Source: Oscillospiraceae bacterium (lineage in GTDB: Bacteria > Bacillota > Clostridia > Oscillospirales > Ruminococcaceae). Taken from it: a DNA stretch of 17,496 bases. This document shows positions 1 through 6,463 of the stretch, one piece after another (position 1 is the first letter of the stretch; each line of letters begins with the position of its first letter). The stretch lies in the NCBI GenBank assembly GCA_004556975.1, contig SFFD01000027.1, positions 1 through 17,496 of the forward strand, written 5' to 3'. A model generated the notes under the pieces. The model made no database searches. It was given only the letters and a program-made list of their open reading frames with translations, and was not told the origin of the DNA. The position numbers were made by a program, and so were the translations under genes.

Positions 1-138
1 TAACCTTTTTTCATCATAATCTTTAGGTAAACCAATAGCAACATTTTCCTCTACAGTCATATTCGGAAATAATGCATAATTTTGAAATAAGTAGGTTCCC
101 CCTACTTCAAGAAGTCCATTTGCGATAAATTCTGCCAT
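1..138 (-). CDS. partial ABC transporter ATPase-like gene with an abnormal N-terminus
   Basis: A leftward frame opens at an ATG at 138 behind a good ribosome site (GGAAAGGA, 149-156) and runs off the window after 46 codons. Residues 17-36 (YLFQNYALFPNMTVEENVAI) closely match the Q-loop region of molybdate/sulfate/polyamine-type ABC ATPases. In those proteins this stretch lies about 80 residues in, after the Walker A P-loop. Here only about 16 residues precede it and no P-loop is present. A 7-base perfect inverted repeat (89-95 with 101-107) sits where the unrelated start meets the ABC-like part. The gene may be an N-terminally truncated or rearranged ATPase, or an assembly chimera at a contig end. 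As it stands it could not bind ATP normally. Confidence 0.5.
   Translation of the reverse strand, partial: MAEFIANGLLEVGGTYLFQNYALFPNMTVEENVAIGLPKDYDEKRL
89..107. repeat. 7-base inverted repeat at the ABC junction
   Basis: AAGTAGG at 89-95 and CCTACTT at 101-107 are perfect inverted repeats around a 5-base centre. They fall at the point where the partial ABC ATPase loses its normal N-terminal part, so they could mark a recombination or assembly fold-back point. Confidence 0.5.
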
Positions 139-156
139 AATAATGTTTTCCTTTCC

Positions 157-231
157 GCTCCGTTTTTCGGAGCAATAAAATTTTTTTGTTTCATTTGTTT
201 TTCTTTTTCCTTTTGGCTTGCCGTGCAAGCC
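157..231 (-). promoter_or_regulatory. two hairpins in the leader of the left-edge gene
   Basis: Read leftward, the leader can form GGCTTGC/GCAAGCC (arms 225-231 and 215-221, 3-base loop) and then GCTCCG/CGGAGC (168-173 and 157-162, 5-base loop). The second hairpin touches the ribosome-binding site of the partial ABC gene. Read rightward, it is followed by an A/T-rich tract with seven T's, so it could also act as a weak intrinsic terminator. Together with the promoter and leader peptide this resembles an attenuation leader, but no known riboswitch was recognised. Confidence 0.4.
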
Positions 232-268
232 GAGTTGTTTTGCGTCTTTTTCTTTCCGTAAAAATTAG

Positions 269-310
269 TCAGCGCTGAATTTCGGACTCACCTTTGTTTT
301 TCGTATTCAA
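269..310 (-). CDS. possible 13-residue leader peptide
   Basis: A TTG at 310 lies 7 bases after a near-perfect Shine-Dalgarno sequence (GGGAGGTGA, 315-323). It opens a 13-codon frame, MNTKNKGESEIQR, ending in TGA. It lies between the strong leftward promoter and the leader hairpins, the position expected of a regulatory leader peptide. It could equally be the severed start of a former gene. The ribosome site is far stronger than chance would give; the function is unknown. Confidence 0.4.
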   Translation of the reverse strand: MNTKNKGESEIQR

Positions 311-426
311 AAAATCACCTCCCGTTACATTTGCAAAACGTTTGTTCTGCAAAAATGGCTTCGCAAAGGGAAAAAATGAACATATCACCACAGCAGTTCA
401 AGAACATTTTCTCTTTGCTTGGTTTT

Positions 427-454
427 ATTATAACATGGAATTTTATTTTGTCAA
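427..454 (-). promoter_or_regulatory. near-consensus sigma-A promoter for the left-edge gene
   Basis: On the minus strand TTGACA (449-454) and TATAAT (427-432), both perfect consensus hexamers, are 16 bases apart. Transcription would start near 420 and make a leader of about 280 bases before the ATG at 138. This is the strongest promoter in the window and it sits in AT-rich DNA unlike the rest. Confidence 0.8.
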
Positions 455-534
455 CAGACTTTTGAAGAAAATTTTAAGCTTTTCAGAATAAATTTCGGGA
501 GTGCTAAGAAAATAACATAGCAAAGCGGAAAATA

Positions 535-780
535 TGCAGCACGATGTGCCGCGGGATATAACCCAACGGAAGAGCCTTCGGATATAACCGCGGTGCCGAG
601 AACACCCGCCGCAGGCGGGCGGCCCTCATCCGTCACGGTGCGGGCTGCGCCGCACCGCGCCACCTTCCCCAAGGGGAAGGCTATGTGCTCCGCACAGAGC
701 ACAGAAAGCCAAACCCCTCAGAGGGAGCTAAAGCACCCCGCCACATCTGTGCGCCGCTCACCACTCCACGCTCCACTCTA
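535..780. repeat. composite intergenic palindromic repeat
   Basis: This 246-base stretch holds no convincing gene and is packed with inverted repeats. Examples are CCTTCCCC/GGGGAAGG (663-670 with 673-680), TGTGCTC/GAGCACA (684-690 with 697-703), and a CGGTGCG...CGCACCG palindrome around 638-657. I recognise this style of block from intergenic DNA of many gut Clostridia. A GCGCCGCACCGCGCC word here recurs at about 15401-15415 in the phage module. The short frames overlapping the block are repeat translations rather than genes. Confidence 0.6.
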
Positions 781-810
781 ACCACTAATCACTGAAAAAG
801 GACTGATTTT

Positions 811-2001
811 ATGCGCGTTGCCGGAATTATTGCGGAATATGACCCGTTCCACAGTGGGCATGCCTATCATATTGCAAAGACAAGGGAATTTGCCGACGCG
901 GTTGTTGCGGTGCTTGGGGGCGAGCTTACCCAAAGGGGCGAGCCTGCATGGTGCTCAAAAAATCTGCGCACGAAGTGCGCCCTTGCCTGCGGGGCGGATC
1001 TTGTGCTGGAGCTTCCCGCCTATTACGCGCTTGGCAGTGCGGAGCGCTTTGCCGGCGGCGGAGTGCGCGTTCTTTCCGCCCTTGGGTGCGTGGATTATCT
1101 CTCTTTCGGAAGCAAAAGCGGAAACGCCGAGGACATTGCCGCCTTTGCCGCGCTTTCCGACAGCGGGGAATTTATATCGGAGGTAAAAAAGCGCCAAAAA
1201 GAGGGGCTTTCCGCCCCGGCGGCGCGGCAAAAGGCGGCCGAAGCCCTTGCGCCGGAGCTTGCGGCGGTGTGCAAAAGCCCCAACGACACCCTTGGCGCGG
1301 AATATTGCAAGTGGCTTTTGCGCTTTGGGGGCAAAATTGAGCCCGTGGCGGTAAAGCGCCGGGGCGCTCTGCACGGCGAAGCGCCATGCAGAAACGGATT
1401 TGCCTCCGCAAGCTTTCTGCGAAGCCTTCCCAAACCGGCGGAGGCTTTGCCCTATCTTCCGGCGGAAATCCGCGGAATGATTATAGAGGAATACGCCGCG
1501 GGGCGCCTTCCCGTAATTCGGGAAAAGTACGAGGTCGCGGCGCTTTCGCGCCTTCGCGCAATGAAGGAAGAAGATTTTGCCGCCGTGCCGGACTGCGCGG
1601 CGGAGGGACTTTACCACCGGGTTTATGAGGCAAGCCGCCGCGCGGGAACCCTTGACGGGTTCTATTCCATGATTAAGACCAAACGCTATGCCATGAGCAG
1701 AATCAAGCGTATTGCGGCGGCCGCCGCCATCGGTCTTGACGAAGAGGTTTTCGGCGACGGCGGGCTGCCCTATGTTCGGGTTTTGGGCATGAACGAAACC
1801 GGTGCGCAGATTCTTAAAAAAGCAAAGCAGGCAGACACCGGCATACCCATAGGCGCCTCTCTTGCGGAGCTTGCCCGCACTTCGGAGAGGGCGGCGGCCT
1901 TTGCCGCCGCAGAAAGCGCCGCAGAGGATTTGTGGCAGCTTTGCCTTAAAATTCCCGGGGAATGCGGCAAGGCGTTTACGGAAAAGCTTATAACCCTTTA
2001 A
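811..2001 (+). CDS. tmcAL: tRNA(Met) cytidine acetate ligase TmcAL (YlbM family)
   Basis: This 396-residue protein belongs to the TmcAL/YlbM nucleotidyltransferase-like family. The family activates acetate with ATP as acetyl-adenylate and transfers acetyl to the wobble cytidine (C34) of elongator tRNA-Met, making N4-acetylcytidine, in the cytoplasm. Seen here: the N-terminal GIIAEYDPFHSGHAYH signature with the HxGH ATP motif at H14-H17, the conserved FGSKSGN loop near 99-105, SPNDTLGAEY near 156-165, and the KRRG basic motif near 182-185. Length fits the family at about 400. The ATG at 811 follows AAAGGA with normal spacing. No clear promoter was seen; the DNA upstream is the composite repeat. 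It is probably co-transcribed with the small genes that follow. Confidence 0.95.
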   Translation: MRVAGIIAEYDPFHSGHAYHIAKTREFADAVVAVLGGELTQRGEPAWCSKNLRTKCALACGADLVLELPAYYALGSAERFAGGGVRVLSALGCVDYLSFGSKSGNAEDIAAFAALSDSGEFISEVKKRQKEGLSAPAARQKAAEALAPELAAVCKSPNDTLGAEYCKWLLRFGGKIEPVAVKRRGALHGEAPCRNGFASASFLRSLPKPAEALPYLPAEIRGMIIEEYAAGRLPVIREKYEVAALSRLRAMKEEDFAAVPDCAAEGLYHRVYEASRRAGTLDGFYSMIKTKRYAMSRIKRIAAAAAIGLDEEVFGDGGLPYVRVLGMNETGAQILKKAKQADTGIPIGASLAELARTSERAAAFAAAESAAEDLWQLCLKIPGECGKAFTEKLITL

Positions 2002-2034
2002 AAGGCGCAGGGGGCGTAAGGCGCGGGAAAAAAC

Positions 2035-2067
2035 GGCGGCGAACCGAGCGTGAGCGAGAGCGCCGCC
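2035..2067 (+). repeat. 33-base palindromic dispersed repeat, copy 1
   Basis: A 33-base unit with GGCGGCG/CGCCGCC arms and a 19-base centre containing GAGCGTGAGCGAGAG. It is identical to copies at 10727-10759 and 15343-15375, all in the same orientation. This copy lies just after tmcAL and overlaps the apparent GTG start of the next gene. Confidence 0.9.
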
Positions 2068-2418
2068 CCAAAAGCGGCGCGCAGCGCCGCAGAATTACTT
2101 AACTTTACCGAAATCAGTTTGAAAGAAGGTATATATACGGAGAAAAAATGCGGCTGCCGGGGCAGCAAAGGAAAAAATTACATACCGGGGCGGATTACCC
2201 TGGATTTGAACGGCAAGGAGGTTTCAAACCGCGAGCTTGCCTGCCGCAGCTGCGCCTATAAAAAGCGCGGCGACACCCTTTCCTGCCTGATTTTTGAGCA
2301 AAAGCCGGAGGAAGTGCTTGCCGGAGGCGAATGTGAAAAATACCTTCAGGACGGCAGCGGCCTTTCGGGCAAAAAGGGCGGCTGCGGAAGCTGCGGCGAA
2401 TGCGGCGAATGCCGATGA
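2050..2418 (+). CDS. cysteine-rich small protein, probable metal binder
   Basis: The frame encodes up to 122 residues with paired cysteines: CGC, then CRSC, then single cysteines before the sequence KPEEVLAGGECEKY, and a C-terminal tail CGSCGECGEC that is a strict CxxCxxCxxC series. Such spacing suits zinc or an Fe-S cluster; I do not recognise a named family with confidence. The start is doubtful. The GTG at 2050 lies inside a dispersed repeat with no ribosome site, and an in-frame TTG at 2119 is also poorly supported. The best ribosome site (CGGAG before the ATG at 2148) is out of frame and leads to only 37 codons. The gene ends in an ATGA overlap with the next gene, so the two are translated together. 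Confidence 0.7.
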   Translation: MSESAAPKAARSAAELLNFTEISLKEGIYTEKKCGCRGSKGKNYIPGRITLDLNGKEVSNRELACRSCAYKKRGDTLSCLIFEQKPEEVLAGGECEKYLQDGSGLSGKKGGCGSCGECGECR

Positions 2419-2984
2419 GCACGGAAAAGCTTTCGCTTGGACGCCTTAAATACTCAAAAGAAGAAAATTTTGAGCACAACAGCGCCGCCGCCGCTTCGCC
2501 GGAATTTTGCCGCTGCGGCGCTTTTTCAAAGGAAGGCTTCATTGAGCACCAACAGAACCTTTGCCTTCGCTGCGGAGCGAAAACCGCGGCATATTGCGGC
2601 TGCGGCTTTATAGCCGCCTTTAACCTTTTGAGCACGGAAGGAAAGAAGCCTGAAATTCCGGCGCTTGTTTCGGAATTTGAGCACGGGCTGGTGCTCGGCG
2701 GCGTGCTCGGCACAAGCCCGCTTTTTATGCTGCGCTTTTTGCAAAAGAATTTTTCATCCGCAAGGCTTTATTTTTCGCGCCGCCGCTTTTTAAAAAGCGG
2801 CCCGCGCCGGGGCGTGATATTTTATATGAGAAAGAATTTTTCCGCCCACTATGCGGCTTTTTCCGCCGCGGAAAACGGCGCCTTTCGCTTTTATAACTAT
2901 CGGGGCGAGGGTTTTGCCCAAAGCATGGAGGAATTTTTTGCGGAAAAAGACAGGCGGCTTTTTCTGTGCTATGCGGTGGAATAG
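2415..2984 (+). CDS. papain-fold (C39-like) cysteine peptidase-like protein
   Basis: A 189-residue protein starting at the ATG of an ATGA overlap with the cysteine-rich gene before it; a start 15 bases upstream is possible but less natural. The N-terminal third has further cysteine pairs (CRC at 32-34, CLRC at 50-53). The segment CGCGFIAAFNLL (61-72) resembles the active-site helix of papain-like peptidases, with C63 as candidate nucleophile. SAHYAAF supplies a candidate histidine (H145), and RFYNYRGEG a candidate N161. This order, Cys then His then Asn, fits the fold. No signal peptide or membrane segment is visible, so a cytoplasmic role is likely. Substrate is unknown; the coupled cysteine-rich protein is the obvious candidate partner. 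An inactive relative cannot be excluded. Confidence 0.6.
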   Translation: MSTEKLSLGRLKYSKEENFEHNSAAAASPEFCRCGAFSKEGFIEHQQNLCLRCGAKTAAYCGCGFIAAFNLLSTEGKKPEIPALVSEFEHGLVLGGVLGTSPLFMLRFLQKNFSSARLYFSRRRFLKSGPRRGVIFYMRKNFSAHYAAFSAAENGAFRFYNYRGEGFAQSMEEFFAEKDRRLFLCYAVE

Positions 2985-3074
2985 GCAAGGCCTTTTTGCG
3001 CCGCCGTATATAAAATAATGAAAAGAGCGAAAACGGCTTAAAAGCCGCGGACGGAAAAAAAGCGAGGTGCAGTT

Positions 3075-3290
3075 ATGATTAAACCGGGCAGATACAGACA
3101 TTTTAAAGGCAGGGAATATGAGGTTATAGGCGTTGCGAAGCACAGCGAAACCCTTGAGGAAATGGTGGTTTACCGCCAGCTTTACGGCGAGCACGGGCTT
3201 TGGGTGCGTCCCGCCTCAATGTGGGAAGAAACCGTCGAGCGCGACGGCAAAACCTATAAGAGGTTCACCTATATCGGCGATGAAGAATAA
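3075..3290 (+). CDS. DUF1653 domain protein
   Basis: A complete 71-residue protein made of a single DUF1653 domain: IKPGRYRHFKGREYEVIGVA, a central VVYRQLYGEHGLWVRPASMW, and the closing TVERDGKTYKRF. The domain is widespread in bacteria and resembles small beta-barrel folds; its biochemical role is not established. The ATG at 3075 follows GAGGTG. An A/T-rich TATATAAAATAATG stretch near 3007-3020 could hold a promoter but no clear -35 was seen. A strong terminator follows at once. Confidence 0.9.
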   Translation: MIKPGRYRHFKGREYEVIGVAKHSETLEEMVVYRQLYGEHGLWVRPASMWEETVERDGKTYKRFTYIGDEE

Positions 3291-3295
3291 AAAAA

Positions 3296-3321
3296 GCGCC
3301 TTTTGAAAAGGCGCTTTTTTT
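3296..3321. terminator. bidirectional intrinsic terminator between the DUF1653 gene and tcdA
   Basis: GCGCCTTTT and AAAAGGCGC form a 9-base-pair stem with a one-base centre (a larger loop in practice), flanked by A's on the left and seven T's on the right. It can stop the rightward DUF1653 unit and the leftward tcdA unit, which converge here. Confidence 0.9.
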
Positions 3322-3380
3322 AAGCGGTATTTTACGGTTTGGGGGCAAAAGCCGGCGGGAATTTTTTGCGAAAGGCATAT

Positions 3381-4082
3381 TCAGCCGCCGCAAAGATCCC
3401 TTACGCACCGGCCCGCCATAATATAGCCCGCCACCGGCGGCACGAAGGATACGCTTCCCGGGGGGTGGCGGCCGGCTTCGCCTTTTGCCACGGCCTTTGC
3501 GGGTTCTTCGGTGCTGAAAAGCACCGTAAGGCGCCCGATTTTGCGGCGGCGAAGCTCGCGCCGCATAACTTTGGCAAGGGGGCAGCCGCAGCCCGCCGTT
3601 TCGGAAATATCGCCGAGGCGAAGAAGCTCCGGGTCAAGGCGGTTGCCCGTGCCGAGGCACGAGATAAGCGGAATTTTGCGCTCTGCGCACTTTTGCGCAA
3701 TGTCAAGCTTTGCCGTTACGGTGTCAATGGCGTCTATAATATAATCCGGCTTCCATTCGTAAAGCCATTCGCTGTTTTCGGGAAGATAAAATTCCTTTCG
3801 GAAGGTGAAATCCCCTTTTGGATTTATGGCGCGAAAGCGCTTTTCGGCGGCCTTTACTTTATCCATACCCACGGTTTCCGCCGTTGCGATAAGCTGGCGG
3901 TTGCGGTTGGTGTCGTCGACCGTGTCGCCGTCCGCAAAAAGCATATGCCCTATTCCGGCGCGCACCAAAGCTTCCGCCGCGGCGCCGCCCACTCCGCCGA
4001 GGCCGATTACGGCAACGCGCGCGTTCGCAAGGCGGCAAAGCCGCTTTTCGCCCAAAACAAGCCCGGTTCTTTCAAGCCACAT
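3381..4082 (-). CDS. tcdA: tRNA threonylcarbamoyladenosine dehydratase TcdA
   Basis: A ThiF/MoeB/HesA-superfamily enzyme that uses ATP to dehydrate N6-threonylcarbamoyladenosine at tRNA position 37 to its cyclic form. Counting from the ATG at 4082 it has 233 residues, normal for Firmicutes. Seen: the nucleotide-binding VAVIGLGGVGG, the DGDTVDDTNRNRQ segment with its arginine, the SCLGTGNRLDP loop typical of TcdA, CPLAKVMRRELRRR, and SFVPPVAGYIMAG near the end. The start at 4082 is chosen because AAAGGAG lies 9 bases upstream; longer frames would read through the 6S RNA. The gene begins only 19 bases after the 6S RNA, the same arrangement as bsrA-yrvM in Bacillus subtilis. Confidence 0.95.
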   Translation of the reverse strand: MWLERTGLVLGEKRLCRLANARVAVIGLGGVGGAAAEALVRAGIGHMLFADGDTVDDTNRNRQLIATAETVGMDKVKAAEKRFRAINPKGDFTFRKEFYLPENSEWLYEWKPDYIIDAIDTVTAKLDIAQKCAERKIPLISCLGTGNRLDPELLRLGDISETAGCGCPLAKVMRRELRRRKIGRLTVLFSTEEPAKAVAKGEAGRHPPGSVSFVPPVAGYIMAGRCVRDLCGG

Positions 4083-4100
4083 AAAAAGCGCTCCTTTCCC

Positions 4101-4287
4101 AAAAAATCGCACCGCCTTGCCGAACAGTCCGTAATTGAAACCCGTCTTGCGACAAGGTGGGTACGCCCACCCGACCGTTTCACGTTCCCCGGACAAATCC
4201 GGGCATGCATTACGCGGACGGAGAGAAGCTCCCGTTTCAATAAGTGTTGGATTAAAATAAAGGACGATTCTCGCACAAGGCAGTGCG
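4101..4287 (-). ncRNA. ssrS: 6S RNA (RNA polymerase-binding regulatory RNA)
   Basis: An RNA of about 187 bases transcribed leftward. Its ends pair in a 12-base-pair closing stem (4276-4287 with 4108-4119) followed directly by six U's (4106-4101). Next come a 9-pair stem with one mismatch (GAATCGTCC/GGACTGTTC), a lopsided bubble of about 20 bases against 3, and ATTGAAAC/GTTTCAAT. The apical part has GCATGCCCGG...TCCGGG, which resembles the GCAUGCUCGG...UCCGAG hairpin of E. coli 6S RNA, plus GGTGGG/CCCACC and a GCAA-tetraloop hairpin. A TATAAA -10 lies at 4290-4295. 6S RNA binds sigma-A holoenzyme by mimicking an open promoter. The place upstream of tcdA matches the Bacillus bsrA locus. The identification rests on structure, similarity and synteny; no covariance search was run. 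Confidence 0.82.
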
Positions 4288-4355
4288 GTTTTATAATTTG
4301 AAATATTTATGCCGGCATCGCCGAAGCAAAACAAAAGCTTTTTTTCTCTTTTATA

Positions 4356-4625
4356 TTATTCCCCGGCGTCAAGATATATTCCGTAAATTTCGTCATATTC
4401 GTCCTCGTCGGCAAGCTCTTCGAGATAGTCGCCGTTTTCGTCGGCGATATATTCAAGAATTACGGGTTCGCTGTTCCCGCGCTCGCCGGCGGGCATTTCG
4501 GCGGGAAAAAGCACGCAGTATTTTCTGCCGCCGTGCTCAATGGCGTCAACAAGCTCAAATTCAATGTCCCTGCCGTTTTCGTCGGTAAGGGTAACGCTGT
4601 TATAGCTTTCAAATTCCTCTGCCAC
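4356..4625 (-). CDS. DUF1292 (YrzB/UPF0473-like) acidic protein, second of a tandem pair
   Basis: An 89-residue, very acidic protein starting at a GTG at 4625. It shows the DUF1292 pattern: SVTLTDENGRDIEFELVDAIEHGGRKYCVLFPAE, then PVILEYIADENGDYLEELADEDEYDEIYGIY. The family is common in Firmicutes, often beside YrrK/YrzL genes; its role is not established. A ribosome-site-like GAGGAAG lies inside the last codons of the upstream paralogue, whose stop is only 2 bases away, so translation is coupled. It looks like a duplicate of that neighbour with a diverged C-terminus. Confidence 0.85.
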   Translation of the reverse strand: MAEEFESYNSVTLTDENGRDIEFELVDAIEHGGRKYCVLFPAEMPAGERGNSEPVILEYIADENGDYLEELADEDEYDEIYGIYLDAGE

Positions 4626-4627
4626 GG

Positions 4628-4960
4628 TTATTCTTCCTCGCCGGCGTCAAAATCGTAATATTCCTCAAGGCGGTCCATAAAGATTTCGGAAATTTCCTCA
4701 AACTCGTCGTCATCCTCAATAGGCTCAAGGAATTCTTCGCCGTTATCTTCGACAACCTTAAGAATTACAAGCTCGCCGTCGTCGGAGGAAAGGTTTTCGG
4801 CGGTTTCGGTGGGGATAAGCGCGAAATATTCGTTGTCGTCGGTAACAAGGCTGTCGACCACCTCAAATTCGTGTTCGGTTCCGTCTTCGTCAACAAGGGT
4901 AAGTATGTCGTTGCCGAAGCCTTCTTCTTCCGGAGTGTTTTTTTCAATATCTTTTGCCAT
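4628..4960 (-). CDS. DUF1292 (YrzB/UPF0473-like) acidic protein, first of a tandem pair
   Basis: A 110-residue acidic protein with the DUF1292 core ILTLVDEDGTEHEFEVVDSL, NEYFALIPTE, LVILKVVEDNGEEFLEPIED and a very acidic tail. The ATG at 4960 follows AAAGGAA with normal spacing. Its own promoter lies at 5001-5029. It resembles its downstream paralogue along the whole core, so this is a tandem duplication. In other Firmicutes a single copy usually sits with alaS/yrrK genes; none of those are seen here. Confidence 0.88.
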   Translation of the reverse strand: MAKDIEKNTPEEEGFGNDILTLVDEDGTEHEFEVVDSLVTDDNEYFALIPTETAENLSSDDGELVILKVVEDNGEEFLEPIEDDDEFEEISEIFMDRLEEYYDFDAGEEE

Positions 4961-5000
4961 AATCGTTCGTTCCTTTCGGGGGATTTTATTTTCTGACTAT

Positions 5001-5029
5001 ATATTATATGAAAATGCGCGCAAAGTCAA
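5001..5029 (-). promoter_or_regulatory. sigma-A promoter of the DUF1292 pair
   Basis: On the minus strand TTGACT (5024-5029) is followed after 17 bases by TAATAT (5001-5006); an overlapping TATAAT gives a 15-base spacer. It lies about 40 bases upstream of the ATG at 4960. Confidence 0.7.
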
Positions 5030-5100
5030 TCACCATAAAATTTTTAGGGCGGCGTGCGGCGGAAAATTTTTAAATTTTCCTGAATATTTAAAAAAGCGTA

Positions 5101-5129
5101 TTGCAATTCCTACAAAAAAGGTATAATAT
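5101..5129 (+). promoter_or_regulatory. sigma-A promoter of nifS-nifU
   Basis: TTGCAA (5101-5106) and TAATAT (5124-5129) are 17 bases apart; an overlapping TATAAT (5122-5127) gives a 15-base spacer. The leader to the TTG start at 5239 is about 100 bases. It holds only a small AGGC/GCCT hairpin, and no recognised Rrf2 operator could be assigned. Confidence 0.65.
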
Positions 5130-5238
5130 TATTGCCGGAATAAAAATCATATACCGCGGTTCAATAAAGGCAGATATTCATAGGCGCAAAAGATGCCTCT
5201 GCACTTGTCAGCCGACGGTAAGAAAGGTAGATTAAGCA

Positions 5239-6444
5239 TTGGAAAACCGTCTTATTTATGTGGACAATTCCGCAACCACCCCCATATCCAAAGAAGTTCT
5301 TGACGCTATGATGCCATGGCTTACCGAAGGGTACGGCAACGCTTCCAGCATATATTCAAAGGGCCGCGAAGCGGGCTGGGCGCTTAAGGGCGCCCGGGAA
5401 AAAATCGCTTCCATTCTCGGCGCACAGCCGAACGAGATTTATTTCACCTCCGGCGGTTCCGAATCCGACAACTGGGCGATTAAAGGCGCCGCCGCCACCA
5501 TGGCAAAGCGCGGCAAAAAGCACATAATCACCACCGCCTTTGAGCACCATGCCGTGCTTCACACCTGCGCCGCCCTTGAAAAGCAGGGGTTTGAGGTAAC
5601 CTATGTTCCCGTTCACGAAAACGGCATAGTCCGCGTTGAGGATATTGAAGCCGCCATTCGCCCCGACACCGGCCTTGTGACCGTTATGTATGCCAACAAC
5701 GAAATAGGCACAATCCAGCCCATAAAGGAAATCGGCGCCCTGTGCCGCGAACGCAAAATATGGTTCCACACCGACGCGGTTCAGGCCTTCGGTCATGTGC
5801 CGATAAACGTTGAGGAGCAGAACATTGATATGCTTTCCATCTCCGGTCACAAAATTCATGCGCAAAAGGGCGTAGGCTTGCTTTACATCAAAAAGGGCGT
5901 TGTTTTGCCGAACCTTATCGAGGGCGGCGCCCAGGAGCGCGGCAAGCGCGCCGGCACGGAAAACGTCGCCGGAATAGTGGGTCTTGCCAAGGCGATGGAA
6001 ATCGCTTCGCAGAATATTGAGGAACGCGGCGCGCGCACCAAGGTTCTCCGCGACAAGCTCATCGACAACATTCTTAAAATTGAGCGCACCCGCCTCAACG
6101 GCGACCGCGAACAGCGTCTGCCCGGCAACGTGAACATTTCCATTGAGGGAATTGAGGGCGAAAGCCTGCTTTTAAGCCTTGATATGTACGGAATCTGCGC
6201 TTCCAGCGGTTCCGCCTGCACAAGCGGCTCGCTTGACCCAAGCCATGTTCTGCTTGCCATTGGTCTTTGCCACGAGGTGGCCCACGGCTCGCTTAGAATC
6301 TCTTTAAGCGACGAGAACACCATGGAGGAAGTTGACAGAATACTCGAGGTTCTTCCCGGAATTGTGGAGCGGCTGCGTTCCATGAGCCCCCTTTGGGAGA
6401 AAATTAAAAAAGGCGAGGACACCGCCGTTAAAATGATTCACTGA
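5239..6444 (+). CDS. nifS: cysteine desulfurase, NifS/IscS family
   Basis: A pyridoxal-phosphate enzyme of 401 residues that takes sulfur from cysteine as an enzyme-bound persulfide and passes it to the scaffold protein encoded next. Seen: the N-terminal YVDNSATTP, the EHHA motif at 102-105, HTDAVQA at 177-183, the PLP lysine in SISGHK (K205), RAGTENV at 237-243, and the catalytic cysteine C327 in SSGSACTSG on the mobile loop. Length is normal. The TTG start at 5239 has AAAGG about 11 bases upstream. Nineteen bases separate it from nifU. The NifS-like (group I) type with the SSGSACTSG loop fits a housekeeping role in Clostridia. Confidence 0.96.
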   Translation: MENRLIYVDNSATTPISKEVLDAMMPWLTEGYGNASSIYSKGREAGWALKGAREKIASILGAQPNEIYFTSGGSESDNWAIKGAAATMAKRGKKHIITTAFEHHAVLHTCAALEKQGFEVTYVPVHENGIVRVEDIEAAIRPDTGLVTVMYANNEIGTIQPIKEIGALCRERKIWFHTDAVQAFGHVPINVEEQNIDMLSISGHKIHAQKGVGLLYIKKGVVLPNLIEGGAQERGKRAGTENVAGIVGLAKAMEIASQNIEERGARTKVLRDKLIDNILKIERTRLNGDREQRLPGNVNISIEGIEGESLLLSLDMYGICASSGSACTSGSLDPSHVLLAIGLCHEVAHGSLRISLSDENTMEEVDRILEVLPGIVERLRSMSPLWEKIKKGEDTAVKMIH

Positions 6445-6463
6445 CTGAAAGGAAGTTTTATAT

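Noticed and set aside
955..1617. 220-codon leftward frame within tmcAL
   Set aside because: Antisense shadow in GC-rich coding DNA; tmcAL is certain.
4141..4200. T-box or c-di-AMP riboswitch upstream of tcdA, suggested by GGGTGG and GGGGAACGTGAAACGG
   Set aside because: The T-box core (UGGNACCGCG) and ydaO motifs are absent, while the closed rod shape with a central bubble fits 6S RNA.
3339..4301. 320-codon rightward frame opposite tcdA and the 6S RNA
   Set aside because: It is antisense to a clear TcdA and a structured RNA; its residues show only GC-rich shadow composition.
4083..4334. N-terminal extension of TcdA to 317 residues
   Set aside because: The extra residues come from the 6S RNA gene. 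A proper ribosome site and ATG give the normal 233-residue protein.
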